The notes beneath the pieces were generated by a model. That model was not told where the DNA came from and made no database searches. It saw nothing but the letters and a program-made list of their open reading frames with translations. A DNA stretch of 64,000 bases from Photorhabdus laumondii subsp. laumondii (GTDB lineage: Bacteria; Pseudomonadota; Gammaproteobacteria; Enterobacterales; Enterobacteriaceae). Each line of letters begins with the position of its first letter. Within the stretch, counting starts at the first letter, position 1. The stretch lies in NCBI RefSeq assembly GCF_003343245.1, contig NZ_CP024901.1:5623678-5687677 (forward strand), in the 5' to 3' direction. Shown piece by piece: positions 38,369-47,883 of this stretch. Position numbers and translations under genes: made by a program.

Positions 38369-38495
38369 TATACCCGTTATCTTTCAAGTTGCCTCTTTGT
38401 TGGCTGCACTCACTCACCCCGGTCACATCGTTATCTATGCTCCCGGGGATTCGCTCCCTTGCCGTCGCGAAGCATCTTGAAATCCATAGGGTATA
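38369..38495 (-). repeat. ERIC/IRU repeat in the leader of methyltransferase 1
   Basis: A 127-bp copy in the orientation opposite to the one at 16819, ending 20 bp upstream of the start codon, so it lies in the mRNA leader just before the SD. Confidence 0.95.
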
Positions 38496-38573
38496 TATTA
38501 TGAAAAAATTAAGTATTTTATCCAAAATCCAAGAAATAACATGATGATAGATTGGATATCGCAACAATCTGTT

Positions 38574-38700
38574 TATACCCGTTATCCTTCAAGTTGCCTC
38601 TTTGTTGGCTGCACTCGCTCACCCCGGTCACATCGTTCTCTATGCTCCTGGGGATTCGCTCCCTTGCCGTCGCGATCCATCTTGAAATCCATTGGGTATA
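38574..38700 (-). repeat. Second ERIC/IRU repeat in the leader of methyltransferase 1
   Basis: A 127-bp copy 78 bp further upstream, in the same orientation as the first. Two ERICs in one leader are found only at this array member. Confidence 0.95.
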
Positions 38701-38787
38701 AAACAAAATGTAATTATTAACTTTGTTACTTTTTCGCGCAAAGATATAATTCACTTTGCTTCCGCATTGTTAAAAGTAAGCTACCAG

Positions 38788-38827
38788 ATTATATTAAATT
38801 TGATAAAAAGAAATGACAAAGATCACA
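38788..38827 (-). promoter_or_regulatory. CRP-like promoter of methyltransferase 1
   Basis: Minus strand TGTGATCTTTGTCAT (38813-38827, TGTGA-N6-TCAT) followed about 20 bases later by a perfect -10 TATAAT (38793-38788). The spacing puts the dyad near -41, the class II CRP position. The same pair occurs upstream of all five paralogues. Confidence 0.65.
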
Positions 38828-39052
38828 ATTAGCTCTTCTCAGAATTCTTGATGGTTAAATATAAAAAAATAACGTAGAATATATATTACTATTTACATTC
38901 ATTTATAGAAGAAATAAATAATTATAAAACCTGAAAAACTATAAGGTATTTTATAAACATACTATTTCAACAATAGGAAAAAAATGTCAATGAGTTCCTC
39001 TTCAAATATCATCAATGAAAGGTAGTCATATTCTACCCATTGTTAATTAACA

Positions 39053-39082
39053 GCCTATCTCAACAAGGTTATTGGGATAGGC
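39053..39082. repeat. 30-bp stem-loop, GCCTATC/GATAGGC
   Basis: Perfect 7-bp stem with a 16-base loop, between the promoter of member 1 and the terminator of member 2. Its right arm with flank (ATTGGGATAGGC) resembles the right end of the 120-bp element at 42370, so it may be a deleted copy. Confidence 0.6.
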
Positions 39083-39113
39083 GCTAAGTTTAATGCAATA
39101 ATATAAGATAGAA

Positions 39114-39142
39114 ATATGGCATCAGATATTTTGATGCCATAT
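39114..39142 (-). terminator. Terminator hairpin after methyltransferase 2
   Basis: Perfect 11-bp stem ATATGGCATCA / TGATGCCATAT with a six-base loop, 166 bp past the stop codon, beyond an ERIC copy. Confidence 0.75.
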
Positions 39143-39167
39143 TTGTTATACCTGTTTTCAGAGACAC

Positions 39168-39294
39168 TATACCCGTCATCTTTCAAGTTGCTTCTTTGTT
39201 GGCTGCACTCACTCACCCCGGTCACATAGTTATCTATGCTCCCGGGGATTCGTTCCCTTGCCGTCGCGATGCAATTTGAAATCCATAGGGTATA
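39168..39294 (-). repeat. ERIC/IRU repeat 3' of methyltransferase 2
   Basis: A 127-bp copy that begins 14 bp past the stop codon of the gene and so lies in its 3' untranslated region. Confidence 0.95.
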
Positions 39295-39308
39295 TAATTA
39301 TCTGTAGT

Positions 39309-40262
39309 TTATTTTACACCTAGCTCTATAATTGAATATTTCTCATTTATCTCTTTGATATCTTTAACGACAAATCCTGCTTGGTGAGCCAAATCTTCTA
39401 ATTCATTCAAATAACGCTCTTTTCCTAATAATAGTACATCCATTAATATATCGGTAGAGTCAATTATTTCTAATTTTAATTTTTTCACCGTACCTATCAA
39501 CAAAATAGTTGCATTATCATCCATAGCTTTTCGGCAATTCTCTAAAATGAGTATTGCGTTACTATCAGACCAATTATGGATAACATTCTTTAAAATATAT
39601 AAATCATAACCAGATGGAACTAATTTAAAAAAATCTCCGTTTATAAATTCAATATCTTCTAAAACAGGCGTTTCATTATATCTGTCCAATACAGCGTAAT
39701 GTTTTCCTTTGATTTTTTCATTTATTCTTATCAAAAGATTTCCTTCTCCTCCGCCAACATCTAATATTCTGTTATGTTGACTAAAATCATAAATATCAAG
39801 TAATTTCTCTATTATTTTGTCCGAGTTTTTTGACATAAAAGAATCAAAATTTGATCTGAACAATTCATGATGATCCAAATATTCAAAGAAGGGTTTTCCA
39901 TGCGCTATTTCAAATGCCGTTTTGCTATTATTTTCATATAAGGATTTTGAATACATTGACCAAGCTTTCCAGTATTCTGGGCTAACTTCGCACCTTATCA
40001 TCAATGATTCCATACTTTCCGGATCGGCAAGTGCACTGCATTCCTCAGAAAGTGCCACTCCCTCATTGCAGCTAACCAATACCCCTATTTTGATTAAATA
40101 TTCACATAATCGGCTAAAGCGAGAATGATCAAGGCCATATTGGCTGGCAAGTTCACTGATATTTACGCAGGCCCCATCTTTAAAGTGAACAGATAAACCC
40201 ATATCAACAAAAGCATAAATTACGGTTGATTTTCTACATGATGTAATAAGATCGATTAGCAT
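39309..40262 (-). CDS. O-methyltransferase, array member 2
   Basis: A 317-residue paralogue of member 1 with ISELASQYGLDHSRFSRLCEY in the winged-helix part, RILDVGGGEGNLLIRI for SAM binding and LKNVIHNWSDSN with the catalytic His. Differences cluster in the C-terminal part (TVKKLKLEIIDSTDILMDVLLLGKERYLNE) and around residues 90-130, the region that forms the acceptor pocket in this fold, so acceptor or position specificity probably differs. The leader holds a shortened ERIC. It is transcribed alone from a CRP-like promoter at about 40491-40530. Confidence 0.85.
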   Translation of the reverse strand: MLIDLITSCRKSTVIYAFVDMGLSVHFKDGACVNISELASQYGLDHSRFSRLCEYLIKIGVLVSCNEGVALSEECSALADPESMESLMIRCEVSPEYWKAWSMYSKSLYENNSKTAFEIAHGKPFFEYLDHHELFRSNFDSFMSKNSDKIIEKLLDIYDFSQHNRILDVGGGEGNLLIRINEKIKGKHYAVLDRYNETPVLEDIEFINGDFFKLVPSGYDLYILKNVIHNWSDSNAILILENCRKAMDDNATILLIGTVKKLKLEIIDSTDILMDVLLLGKERYLNELEDLAHQAGFVVKDIKEINEKYSIIELGVK

Positions 40263-40299
40263 AGCGTTATCCTGTATATCATAAAGAAATGAAGTGTTT

Positions 40300-40394
40300 T
40301 ATACCCGTTATCTTTCAAGTTGCCTCTTTGTTGGCTGCACTCGCTCACCTCGCTCCCTTGCCGTCGCGATGCATTTTGAAACCCATAGGGTATA
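40300..40394 (-). repeat. Internally deleted ERIC/IRU repeat
   Basis: Only 95 bp: both ends are intact, but the central core from about CCGGTCAC to GGGGATTC is absent. It lies 38 bp upstream of the start of member 2. Confidence 0.92.
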
Positions 40395-40490
40395 TTATCT
40401 TTTCCCTATGAGATAATAAATATTTTATTTCCCTTACTTTCCAACCAATTAACTCACCTAAATTATCTATTTTTATACGCAAATTATTAT

Positions 40491-40530
40491 ACTATACTAA
40501 ATTTAATAAAAATAAATGATGAAGATCACA
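40491..40530 (-). promoter_or_regulatory. CRP-like promoter of methyltransferase 2
   Basis: Minus strand TGTGA-N6-TCAT dyad (40530-40516) and -10 TATAGT (40496-40491), with the same spacing as in the other four members. Confidence 0.65.
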
Positions 40531-40667
40531 ATTAAATATTTTCAGAACATTTGAAAATCAAACAAGGGAATATAACTTAATTTTAATATTTTAGCGATTA
40601 AACTACTCTTATTATCAACATTTAAATCCATATTCTATTTCAATATTTTATTGATATAAAATAAAAA

Positions 40668-40694
40668 TATGGCATCAAATATTTCAATGCCATA
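40668..40694 (-). terminator. Terminator hairpin after methyltransferase 3
   Basis: Stem TATGGCAT / ATGCCATA with an 11-base loop. The array-wide GGCATCA hairpin is slightly worn here (CAATGCC in place of TGATGCC). Confidence 0.65.
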
Positions 40695-40718
40695 CTTGCC
40701 ATAAAGTTATCAAACATA

Positions 40719-40845
40719 TATACCCGTCATCTTTCAAGTTGCCTCTTTGTTGGCTGCACTCACTCACCCCAGTCACATCGTTATCTATGCTTCCGGGGAT
40801 TCTCTCCCTTGCCGTCGCGATACATCTTGAAATCCATAAGGTATA
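40719..40845 (-). repeat. ERIC/IRU repeat 3' of methyltransferase 3
   Basis: A 127-bp copy beginning 46 bp past the stop codon. Confidence 0.95.
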
Positions 40846-40891
40846 ATATCCATATCATCATATTTGGTGAAGCTCCACTATTATCTATAAT

Positions 40892-41845
40892 TTATTTTAC
40901 ACCTAGTTGGATAATTGAATATGATTCGTCGATATCTTTAACATCTTGAATAACCAGCCCTGCCTGGTTAGCCAAATATTCGAACTCCGTTAAGTCACGC
41001 TCTTTCCCTAAAGATGATACATCCATTAATATATCAAAATATTTAATTATATTAGACTGTGGTTTTTTCATTAAGGTTATCAATAAAATAGTTGCATTAT
41101 TACCCATTGCCTTCCGGCAATTTTCTAAAATGAGTATTGCGTCATTATCAGGCCAATCGTGAATAACATTCTTTAGAATATATAAATCGTAACCCGACGG
41201 AATTGATTTAAAAAAATCTCCATCTATAAAATTTATATTTCCGTAATCAGGAAGTTCATTATATCTGTCCAATACAGCATAATGTTTTTCTTTCACCTTT
41301 TCACTCATTCTTATCAGAAGATTCCCTTCTCCTCCACCAACATCTAATATTTTATCGTGTTGATTAAAATCATAAACATTAAATAGCTTTTCAATCATTT
41401 TATCTGAATCTTTTGACATTAAGGAATCAAATTTTGATTTGAGCAATTTATTACTATCCAAATATTCAAAGAAGGGTTTTCCATTCGCTATTTCAAATGC
41501 CGATTTACCATTATTTTCAAGTAAGGATTTTGGATACATTAACCAAGCGTTCCAGAGACCTGAGTTAAATTCCCACTTTGCTATTAATGACTCCATACTC
41601 TCAGGATCAGCAAGCACACGACATTCCTCAGAAAGTGCAACTCTATCATTACTGCTAACCAATACCCCGATTTCAATTAAGAAATCACATAATCGATTCA
41701 GTCGCGAATAATCAATACCATATTGGCTGGCAAGTTCGTTGATATCCATATAGGTGCCATTTTTAAAGTGAACAGACAATCCGGTATCAACAAAAGTATA
41801 AATGGCAATTGATTTTCTATATGATGTAATAAGTTCGGCTAGCAT
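40892..41845 (-). CDS. O-methyltransferase, array member 3
   Basis: A 317-residue paralogue: INELASQYGIDYSRLNRLCDF, KILDVGGGEGNLLIRM, LKNVIHDWPDND and the end DESYSIIQLGVK. It is closest by eye to member 4 in the last third (both have ITLMKKPQS/ISYMKKPQS and the same NQAGLVIQDVKDIDES end), which suggests a fairly recent duplication. An ERIC lies in the leader and another in the 3' region. The catalytic His and SAM motif are intact, so it should be active. Confidence 0.85.
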   Translation of the reverse strand: MLAELITSYRKSIAIYTFVDTGLSVHFKNGTYMDINELASQYGIDYSRLNRLCDFLIEIGVLVSSNDRVALSEECRVLADPESMESLIAKWEFNSGLWNAWLMYPKSLLENNGKSAFEIANGKPFFEYLDSNKLLKSKFDSLMSKDSDKMIEKLFNVYDFNQHDKILDVGGGEGNLLIRMSEKVKEKHYAVLDRYNELPDYGNINFIDGDFFKSIPSGYDLYILKNVIHDWPDNDAILILENCRKAMGNNATILLITLMKKPQSNIIKYFDILMDVSSLGKERDLTEFEYLANQAGLVIQDVKDIDESYSIIQLGVK

Positions 41846-41871
41846 TAGTTATCCTTTATATCTTTATCTTA

Positions 41872-41998
41872 TATACCCGTTATCTTTCAAGTTGCTTCTT
41901 TGTTGGCTGCACTCACTCACCCCGGTCACATCGTTATCTATGCTCCCGGGGATTCGTTCCCTTGCCGCCGCGATCCATCTTGAAATCCACAGGGTATA
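41872..41998 (-). repeat. ERIC/IRU repeat in the leader of methyltransferase 3
   Basis: A 127-bp copy ending 26 bp upstream of the start codon. Confidence 0.95.
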
Positions 41999-42189
41999 AA
42001 AAGGTGAATTTTTTATCTAAAATTCAGAAAATACCGTGATGATTTATTAGGTATTCTGATAATTAGAATGAGATTATTAACTTTACTATCCTTTCTTAGT
42101 AATATAATGCAGATATCATTTTCCTTATTCTCCAATTGGTTAACTTACTTTAGTTATGTATTTTTAGGGTTAAAATTGTTAATTATCAG

Positions 42190-42229
42190 ACTATATTAAA
42201 CATGATAAAAAGAAATGATGAAGATTACA
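42190..42229 (-). promoter_or_regulatory. CRP-like promoter of methyltransferase 3
   Basis: Minus strand TGTAA-N6-TCAT (42229-42215; one base off TGTGA) with -10 TATAGT (42195-42190). Confidence 0.6.
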
Positions 42230-42369
42230 ATTAACTCTTTTAAGGAGTTTTAAAAATCAAATAAAATTATTTAGCATAGTTATTTATGCTATCTAAATTA
42301 TTTTTATTTCCAACGAATGAATTCTCCTTCCGCTTTAATATCCATATATTTTATAGAGATTAATTACCA

Positions 42370-42489
42370 ATCCCAATAGGCAATCATTATTGCAGGCCAT
42401 TCTTATCAATGAACAGTACCGGAGCGTACACCACGTAGTACGTGAGGAATAGTACGCGAGGAAGGACAAATAAAATAGCCCTATTGGAT
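42370..42489. repeat. 120-bp inverted-repeat element
   Basis: Ends ATCCCAATAGGC and GCCCTATTGGAT are inverted to each other with one shifted base. The interior has a perfect palindrome CACGTA-G-TACGTG and several GTACG words. No frame of length is present. It looks like a small non-autonomous or structured intergenic repeat, placed just left of the IS30 insertion. Confidence 0.6.
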
Positions 42490-42502
42490 AGGTAGTAAGT
42501 AT

Positions 42503-42523
42503 GTCATCAAATATTTTAATGAC
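42503..42523 (-). terminator. Terminator hairpin of methyltransferase 4, cut by IS30
   Basis: GTCAT / ATGAC stem with the array-type loop (CAAATATTTTA). The right arm runs straight into the IS30 target site. Joining the flanks across the element restores ATGACACATAC, a longer arm, so the element entered the hairpin and moved it 1.1 kb from its gene. Confidence 0.65.
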
Positions 42524-42525
42524 AC

Positions 42526-43606
42526 TTGGATTCACATAATAAGTGCAACATCGTTAATCTGGAAGTAAACATGTTCGTATTCCTTTAAATAATTCATTCG
42601 GTGTTTTCCCACCCCGTGTTTTTCGAGGACGATTATTTAATCGGTTTACCACAAAATTTATTTCCTGATCAGAGATTTCATTAAAATTGGTTCCCTTTGG
42701 AAAGTATTGTCTGATTAACCCATTGATATTCTCATTGATCCCTCTTTCCCAAGGCGAATAAGGGTGAGCAAAGTAAATTTGGGTTTCTAATTCTTCACCG
42801 ATGATTTCATGATCTGCGAACTCCAAACCGTTATCGAACGTGATGGTCTTAACCTTTTGTTTTAACGGGTATAATACTTTCACTGCTGCTTTCGCGACTT
42901 CTGATGCCTGCTTGCTATCAAGTTTAACGATAATTGTATACAGCGTCTTGCGGTCAACCAATGTTAATAAGACACTTTTTTTATCTTTCCCTATTATCGT
43001 ATCTCCTTCCCAGTCCCCAATACGTTCTTTTTTATCAACAATTTCCGGGCGTTCATCAATACTGACCCGATTTTTAATTTTACCTCTTCTTTCATAGCGA
43101 CCATAGCGTTTGCGATAGGGTTTTCTGGCTATTCGCAGATGTTGCCATAAATCACCCCCCTCTCTTTTATCTTGATAAATCAGTCTATAAATCGTCTCAT
43201 GATGCAAAGATATCCCTTTATGTTGCTTCAAATAATCAGCCACCTGTTCAGGGCTTAAATCTTTCCAAATTAACCGTTTTATCCATCTTTTTACTTCCGG
43301 CGTTATTTTCACGGCCTTTTTAGCAAAATGACGACGCGCCAATACCTTCAAATGAGCCTGTTCAGGGCAGTATGTCTGGACTTCTTGATTTCTCTTCAAT
43401 TCTCTGCTGATGGTCGATGGGCTTCGCTTAAGTGACTTCGCAATAAAAAGCTGTGAAAAACCCGCTTCTCTTAAACTGGAAATCTGGTATCTTTCTGTTT
43501 CGGTCAGTTGTGTATAGGCCATAGTGCATTTTCCTTTGGCGAGAAAGATGCCTACTATAGCAACTGACCGCCCTTCTGAAAAATTGCACTTATTAGTCGA
43601 ATCCGC
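42526..43606 (-). mobile_element. IS30-family insertion sequence
   Basis: A complete element of about 1081 bp. The ends are inverted: GGATTCACATAATAAGTGCAA at the left and, on the other strand, GGATTCGACTAATAAGTGCAA at the right. A CAC triplet flanks both sides (42523-42525 and 43607-43609), consistent with a 3-bp target duplication. One intact transposase gene fills it. Confidence 0.88.
42554..43522 (-). CDS. IS30-family transposase
   Basis: A 322-residue DDE transposase: N-terminal helix-turn-helix YTQLTETERYQISSLREAGF and SLKRSPSTISRELKRN, then the catalytic core with GDWEGDTIIGK (first Asp), ITFDNGLEF (second Asp) and YSPWERGINENINGLIRQY (Glu). The ATG at 43522 gives MAYTQLTETERY, as usual in the family; 29 upstream codons are not part of it. 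The frame is undamaged, so the element may still move, and a solo end at 30186 shows past activity in the region. Confidence 0.95.
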   Translation of the reverse strand: MAYTQLTETERYQISSLREAGFSQLFIAKSLKRSPSTISRELKRNQEVQTYCPEQAHLKVLARRHFAKKAVKITPEVKRWIKRLIWKDLSPEQVADYLKQHKGISLHHETIYRLIYQDKREGGDLWQHLRIARKPYRKRYGRYERRGKIKNRVSIDERPEIVDKKERIGDWEGDTIIGKDKKSVLLTLVDRKTLYTIIVKLDSKQASEVAKAAVKVLYPLKQKVKTITFDNGLEFADHEIIGEELETQIYFAHPYSPWERGINENINGLIRQYFPKGTNFNEISDQEINFVVNRLNNRPRKTRGGKTPNELFKGIRTCLLPD

Positions 43607-43652
43607 CACATACTTGTTATATGTTTTTTCAGAGAAACAATATCCATATAAT

Positions 43653-43779
43653 TATACCCGTCATCTTTCAAGTTGCTTCTTTGTTGGCTGCACTCACTCA
43701 CCCCGGTCACATAGTTATCTATGCTCCCGGGGATTCGTTCCCTTGCCGTCGCGATGCATCTTGAAATCCATAGGGTATA
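43653..43779 (-). repeat. ERIC/IRU repeat 3' of methyltransferase 4
   Basis: A 127-bp copy beginning 31 bp past the stop codon, now between the gene and the IS30 element. Confidence 0.95.
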
Positions 43780-43810
43780 TACTTAATGAAAATACATGAT
43801 TATCTTTAAG

Positions 43811-44764
43811 TTATTTTATTCCTAGCTGGATAATTGAAGATGATTCATCGATATCTTTAACATCTTGAATAACCAATCCTGCCTGGTTAGCCAAACGTTC
43901 GAATTCCGTCAAATAACGTTCTTTTCCTGAAAATAGTACATCCATTAATATATCCAAATATATCACCATCTTAGATTGTGGTTTTTTCATATAACTTATC
44001 AATAAAACAGCGGAACCATTATCCATTGCCTTGCGACAATTTTCTAAAATGAGTATTGCGTTATTATCGGACCAATCGTGAATAACATCCTTTAAAATAT
44101 ATAAATCATAACCTGATGGAATTACTTTTAGAAAATCTCCATTTATAAAATCGATATTTTCCAAAACAGGAATTTCATCATATCTATCTAATACAGCGTA
44201 ATGTTTTCCTTTTACCTTCTCACTCATTTTTACCAGAAGACTTCCCTCACCTCCTCCAATATCTAATATTCTGTTGTATTGACCAAAATCATAAATATCA
44301 AGTAGTTTTTCAATTATTTTATCTGAGCCCTTTGACATTGAAGAGTCAAAATTTGATTTGAGTAATTTATTACTCGCTAAATGTTCAAAGAATGATTTTC
44401 CATGCGTTATTTCAAATGCCGGTTTTCCATCATTTTCAAGTAAAGATCTCGGATACATTGACCAAGCGTTCCAGCAATCTGGACTCAGTTCCCATTTTAC
44501 AATTAATGACTCCATACTTTCAGGATCGGCAAGTGCACTGCATTCCTCAGAAAGGGTGACTTTATGGCCGTGGTTAACCAATATCCCAATTTCAATTAAG
44601 AAATCACATAATCGATCCAGTCGCGAATAATCAATACCACATTGACGGGAAAGTTCGTCTATATCTACATAAGCTCCATTTCTAAAGTGAATAGATAAAC
44701 CGGTATCAACAAAAGCGTAGATTGCGGCTGATTTTCTATATGATGTAATAAGTTCGGCTAGCAT
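43811..44764 (-). CDS. O-methyltransferase, array member 4
   Basis: A 317-residue paralogue: IDELSRQCGIDYSRLDRLCDF, RILDIGGGEGSLLVKM (Val to Ile in the SAM motif), LKDVIHDWSDNN and the end DESSSIIQLGIK. All key residues are kept. Its natural terminator has been separated from it by the IS30 insertion, so its transcript may be extended or less stable. An ERIC copy ends 12 bp before the start codon, the closest of all, leaving room for only the GGAT SD between them. Confidence 0.85.
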   Translation of the reverse strand: MLAELITSYRKSAAIYAFVDTGLSIHFRNGAYVDIDELSRQCGIDYSRLDRLCDFLIEIGILVNHGHKVTLSEECSALADPESMESLIVKWELSPDCWNAWSMYPRSLLENDGKPAFEITHGKSFFEHLASNKLLKSNFDSSMSKGSDKIIEKLLDIYDFGQYNRILDIGGGEGSLLVKMSEKVKGKHYAVLDRYDEIPVLENIDFINGDFLKVIPSGYDLYILKDVIHDWSDNNAILILENCRKAMDNGSAVLLISYMKKPQSKMVIYLDILMDVLFSGKERYLTEFERLANQAGLVIQDVKDIDESSSIIQLGIK

Positions 44765-44776
44765 TGAGTTATCCTT

Positions 44777-44903
44777 TATACCCGTTATCCTTCAAGTTGC
44801 CTCTTTGTTGGCTGCGCTCACTCACCCCGGTCACATCGTTATCTATGCTCCCGGGGATTCGCTCCCTTGCCGTCGTGACGCATCTTGAAATCCATTGGGT
44901 ATA
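44777..44903 (-). repeat. ERIC/IRU repeat in the leader of methyltransferase 4
   Basis: A 127-bp copy whose end lies 12 bp from the start codon, so its fold could affect access to the SD. Confidence 0.95.
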
Positions 44904-45085
44904 TGTCTTTGTCTAAAGTATATGAAATACCATAATGCATAATTGGGTATTTCGATCACTAATATGTAATTATTAGCTTTGTTACCTTTTCTTAGTGAGA
45001 TAATAAAAATTCCATTCTCCTTATTTTCCCATTGTTCAACTTACTTTAATAACGCATTTTTAGGAACAAAATTGTTAACTATCAG

Positions 45086-45125
45086 ACTATATTAAATTCG
45101 ACGAAAATAAATGACAAAGATCACA
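45086..45125 (-). promoter_or_regulatory. CRP-like promoter of methyltransferase 4
   Basis: Minus strand TGTGA-N6-TCAT (45125-45111) and -10 TATAGT (45091-45086). Confidence 0.65.
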
Positions 45126-45257
45126 ATTAACTCTTCCCATAAATTTCCAAAATAAAATAGAATTTTTTAATATAGTTATTAATCGTTTTTATTGTCAGAG
45201 AGTAAATTTGCTTTCTAATTTAATGCTTATATATTTAATTATTAACATAAAATAAAA

Positions 45258-45286
45258 ATGTGACATCAAATATCTTGATGCCACAT
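45258..45286 (-). terminator. Terminator hairpin after methyltransferase 5
   Basis: Stem ATGTGACATCAA / TTGATGCCACAT with one internal mismatch and a short loop, followed by an AT-rich stretch. Confidence 0.7.
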
Positions 45287-45316
45287 TTTATATATTTCCC
45301 AACGATAGAATATGAG

Positions 45317-45439
45317 TATATCCGTCATCTTTCAAGTTGCCTCTTTGTTGGCTGCACTCACCCCGGTCACATCGTTCTCTATGCTCCCGGGGATTCGCTC
45401 CCTTGCCATCGCGATCCATCTTGAAATCTATTGGGTATA
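45317..45439 (-). repeat. ERIC/IRU repeat 3' of methyltransferase 5
   Basis: A 123-bp copy, a few bases short in the CACTCACCCC part, beginning 37 bp past the stop codon. Confidence 0.93.
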
Positions 45440-45476
45440 TAATCATCTTTGGAAATAATCCTAAACCCCTAATGAT

Positions 45477-46430
45477 TTATTTTACCTTTAATTCGATAAG
45501 TGAAAATATTTCATCTAAATCTTTATAATGTCGAATGACAAGCCCCGCTTGGTTAGCTATATCTTCGAATTCAGACAAATAACGTTGTTTCGCTGAAAAT
45601 AGCATATCCATTAATATATCCACAGATTTAACTACCAAGGATTGTGGTTTTTTCATTAAGGTTATTATCAGGAGGGTTGCGTTATTATCCATCGCTTCTC
45701 GGCAGTTCTTCAAAATGGATATAGCATCATTATCAGGCCAGTTATGGAGAACATTCTTTAAAATATATAAATCATAACCTGTCGGAATTGGCTTAAAAAA
45801 ATCTCCTTTTATGAAATTTATACCTTCTGAAATAGGTACTTCATTATATCTGTCCAATACAGTGTAATCTTTTCCTTTGACCTGTTCACTGATTCTGATC
45901 AAAAGCTCTCCGTCTCCACCACCCAGATCTAATATTCTGTTATGTTTATCAAAATCATAAATAACAAGCAATTCTTTAATTATTTTATTTGTGTATTTTG
46001 ACATTAAAGCATCAAAATCTGATTTTAATCCCTTATTACTATCCAAATGCTCAAAAAATGATTTTCCATGCACCATTTCAAATGCCGATTTGCCATTGTT
46101 TTCCAATAAGGATTTTGGATACATTAACCAAGAATCCCAATGTTCTGAATTGATTTCATATTTTACTGTTAAGAATTCTACGCTATTAGGATCAGCAAGT
46201 GCACTGCATTCCTCAGAAAGTGCAACTCCGTGGTCACTGCTAACCAATACGCCTATTTCAATTAAGAAATCACATAGTCGATTAAGTCTCGAATAATCAA
46301 TACCATATTGACTGGCAAGTTTGTTAATATCTACATAGTCTCCATTTTTAAAGTGAATAGATAAACCCGCATCAACAAAAGTATAGATTGCAGCGGTTTT
46401 TCTATATGACGTAATGAGATCGATTAGCAT
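45477..46430 (-). CDS. O-methyltransferase, array member 5
   Basis: A 317-residue paralogue and the most divergent member: INKLASQYGIDYSRLNRLCDF, RILDLGGGDGELLIRI (Leu and Asp changes in the SAM motif), LKNVLHNWPDND and a distinct end DLDEIFSLIELKVK. The catalytic His is present. It is the only member without an ERIC in its leader and may be nearest to the ancestral layout. Its promoter side faces the fdhE promoter region across about 510 bp. Confidence 0.85.
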   Translation of the reverse strand: MLIDLITSYRKTAAIYTFVDAGLSIHFKNGDYVDINKLASQYGIDYSRLNRLCDFLIEIGVLVSSDHGVALSEECSALADPNSVEFLTVKYEINSEHWDSWLMYPKSLLENNGKSAFEMVHGKSFFEHLDSNKGLKSDFDALMSKYTNKIIKELLVIYDFDKHNRILDLGGGDGELLIRISEQVKGKDYTVLDRYNEVPISEGINFIKGDFFKPIPTGYDLYILKNVLHNWPDNDAISILKNCREAMDNNATLLIITLMKKPQSLVVKSVDILMDMLFSAKQRYLSEFEDIANQAGLVIRHYKDLDEIFSLIELKVK

Positions 46431-46647
46431 TGAATTACCCTTTCTGTATTTTTAAATGAGGTTATTATATAATACATAGATAGTAACACTATAAATAACC
46501 ATATATAGTTGAAACACTTTTAGCCCCAAATGTAATTATTAGCTTTGCTATCTTTTCCTTATGCAGTAATGAAAATTTGATTCATCTTTGACAATTGCTT
46601 ACTCACTTTAATTATATGTTTTTAACCATGAGTTAATTAACTATCAG

Positions 46648-46687
46648 ACTATATAAAATATGATAGAAAGAAATGTTAAAAATCACA
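46648..46687 (-). promoter_or_regulatory. CRP-like promoter of methyltransferase 5
   Basis: Minus strand TGTGA (46687-46683) with a weakened second half and -10 TATAGT (46653-46648). The rest of 46431-46943 is AT-rich and must hold the fdhE promoter; I see no other feature. Confidence 0.55.
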
Positions 46688-46937
46688 ATTAACTCTTTTT
46701 AGGGATTTTTAAGATTAAATCAAAAGATGTGCCTTAACAATATTTTTCTTTCAAAAAATTCACACAAAGAATGAAGGGTTATAAAAAATTTACAACCATT
46801 TCATGAATATATTGATTATTACCGACCACATAATTTCAAGTATTATCTCTGTAGCCCAGAAACCACTTTTGATCTATGCTGAACGCTAAAAACAAGTTTA
46901 CAGATTATTATTAATCTGAAAGCCCCAAGGAAGATAG

Positions 46938-47873
<936 letters not shown>

Positions 47874-47883
47874 TAGTAAGGCC

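Noticed and set aside
38349..38567. N-terminal extension of methyltransferase 1
   Set aside because: The extra 73 codons translate an ERIC repeat. The four paralogues start at the equivalent of the ATG at 38348, which has an SD.
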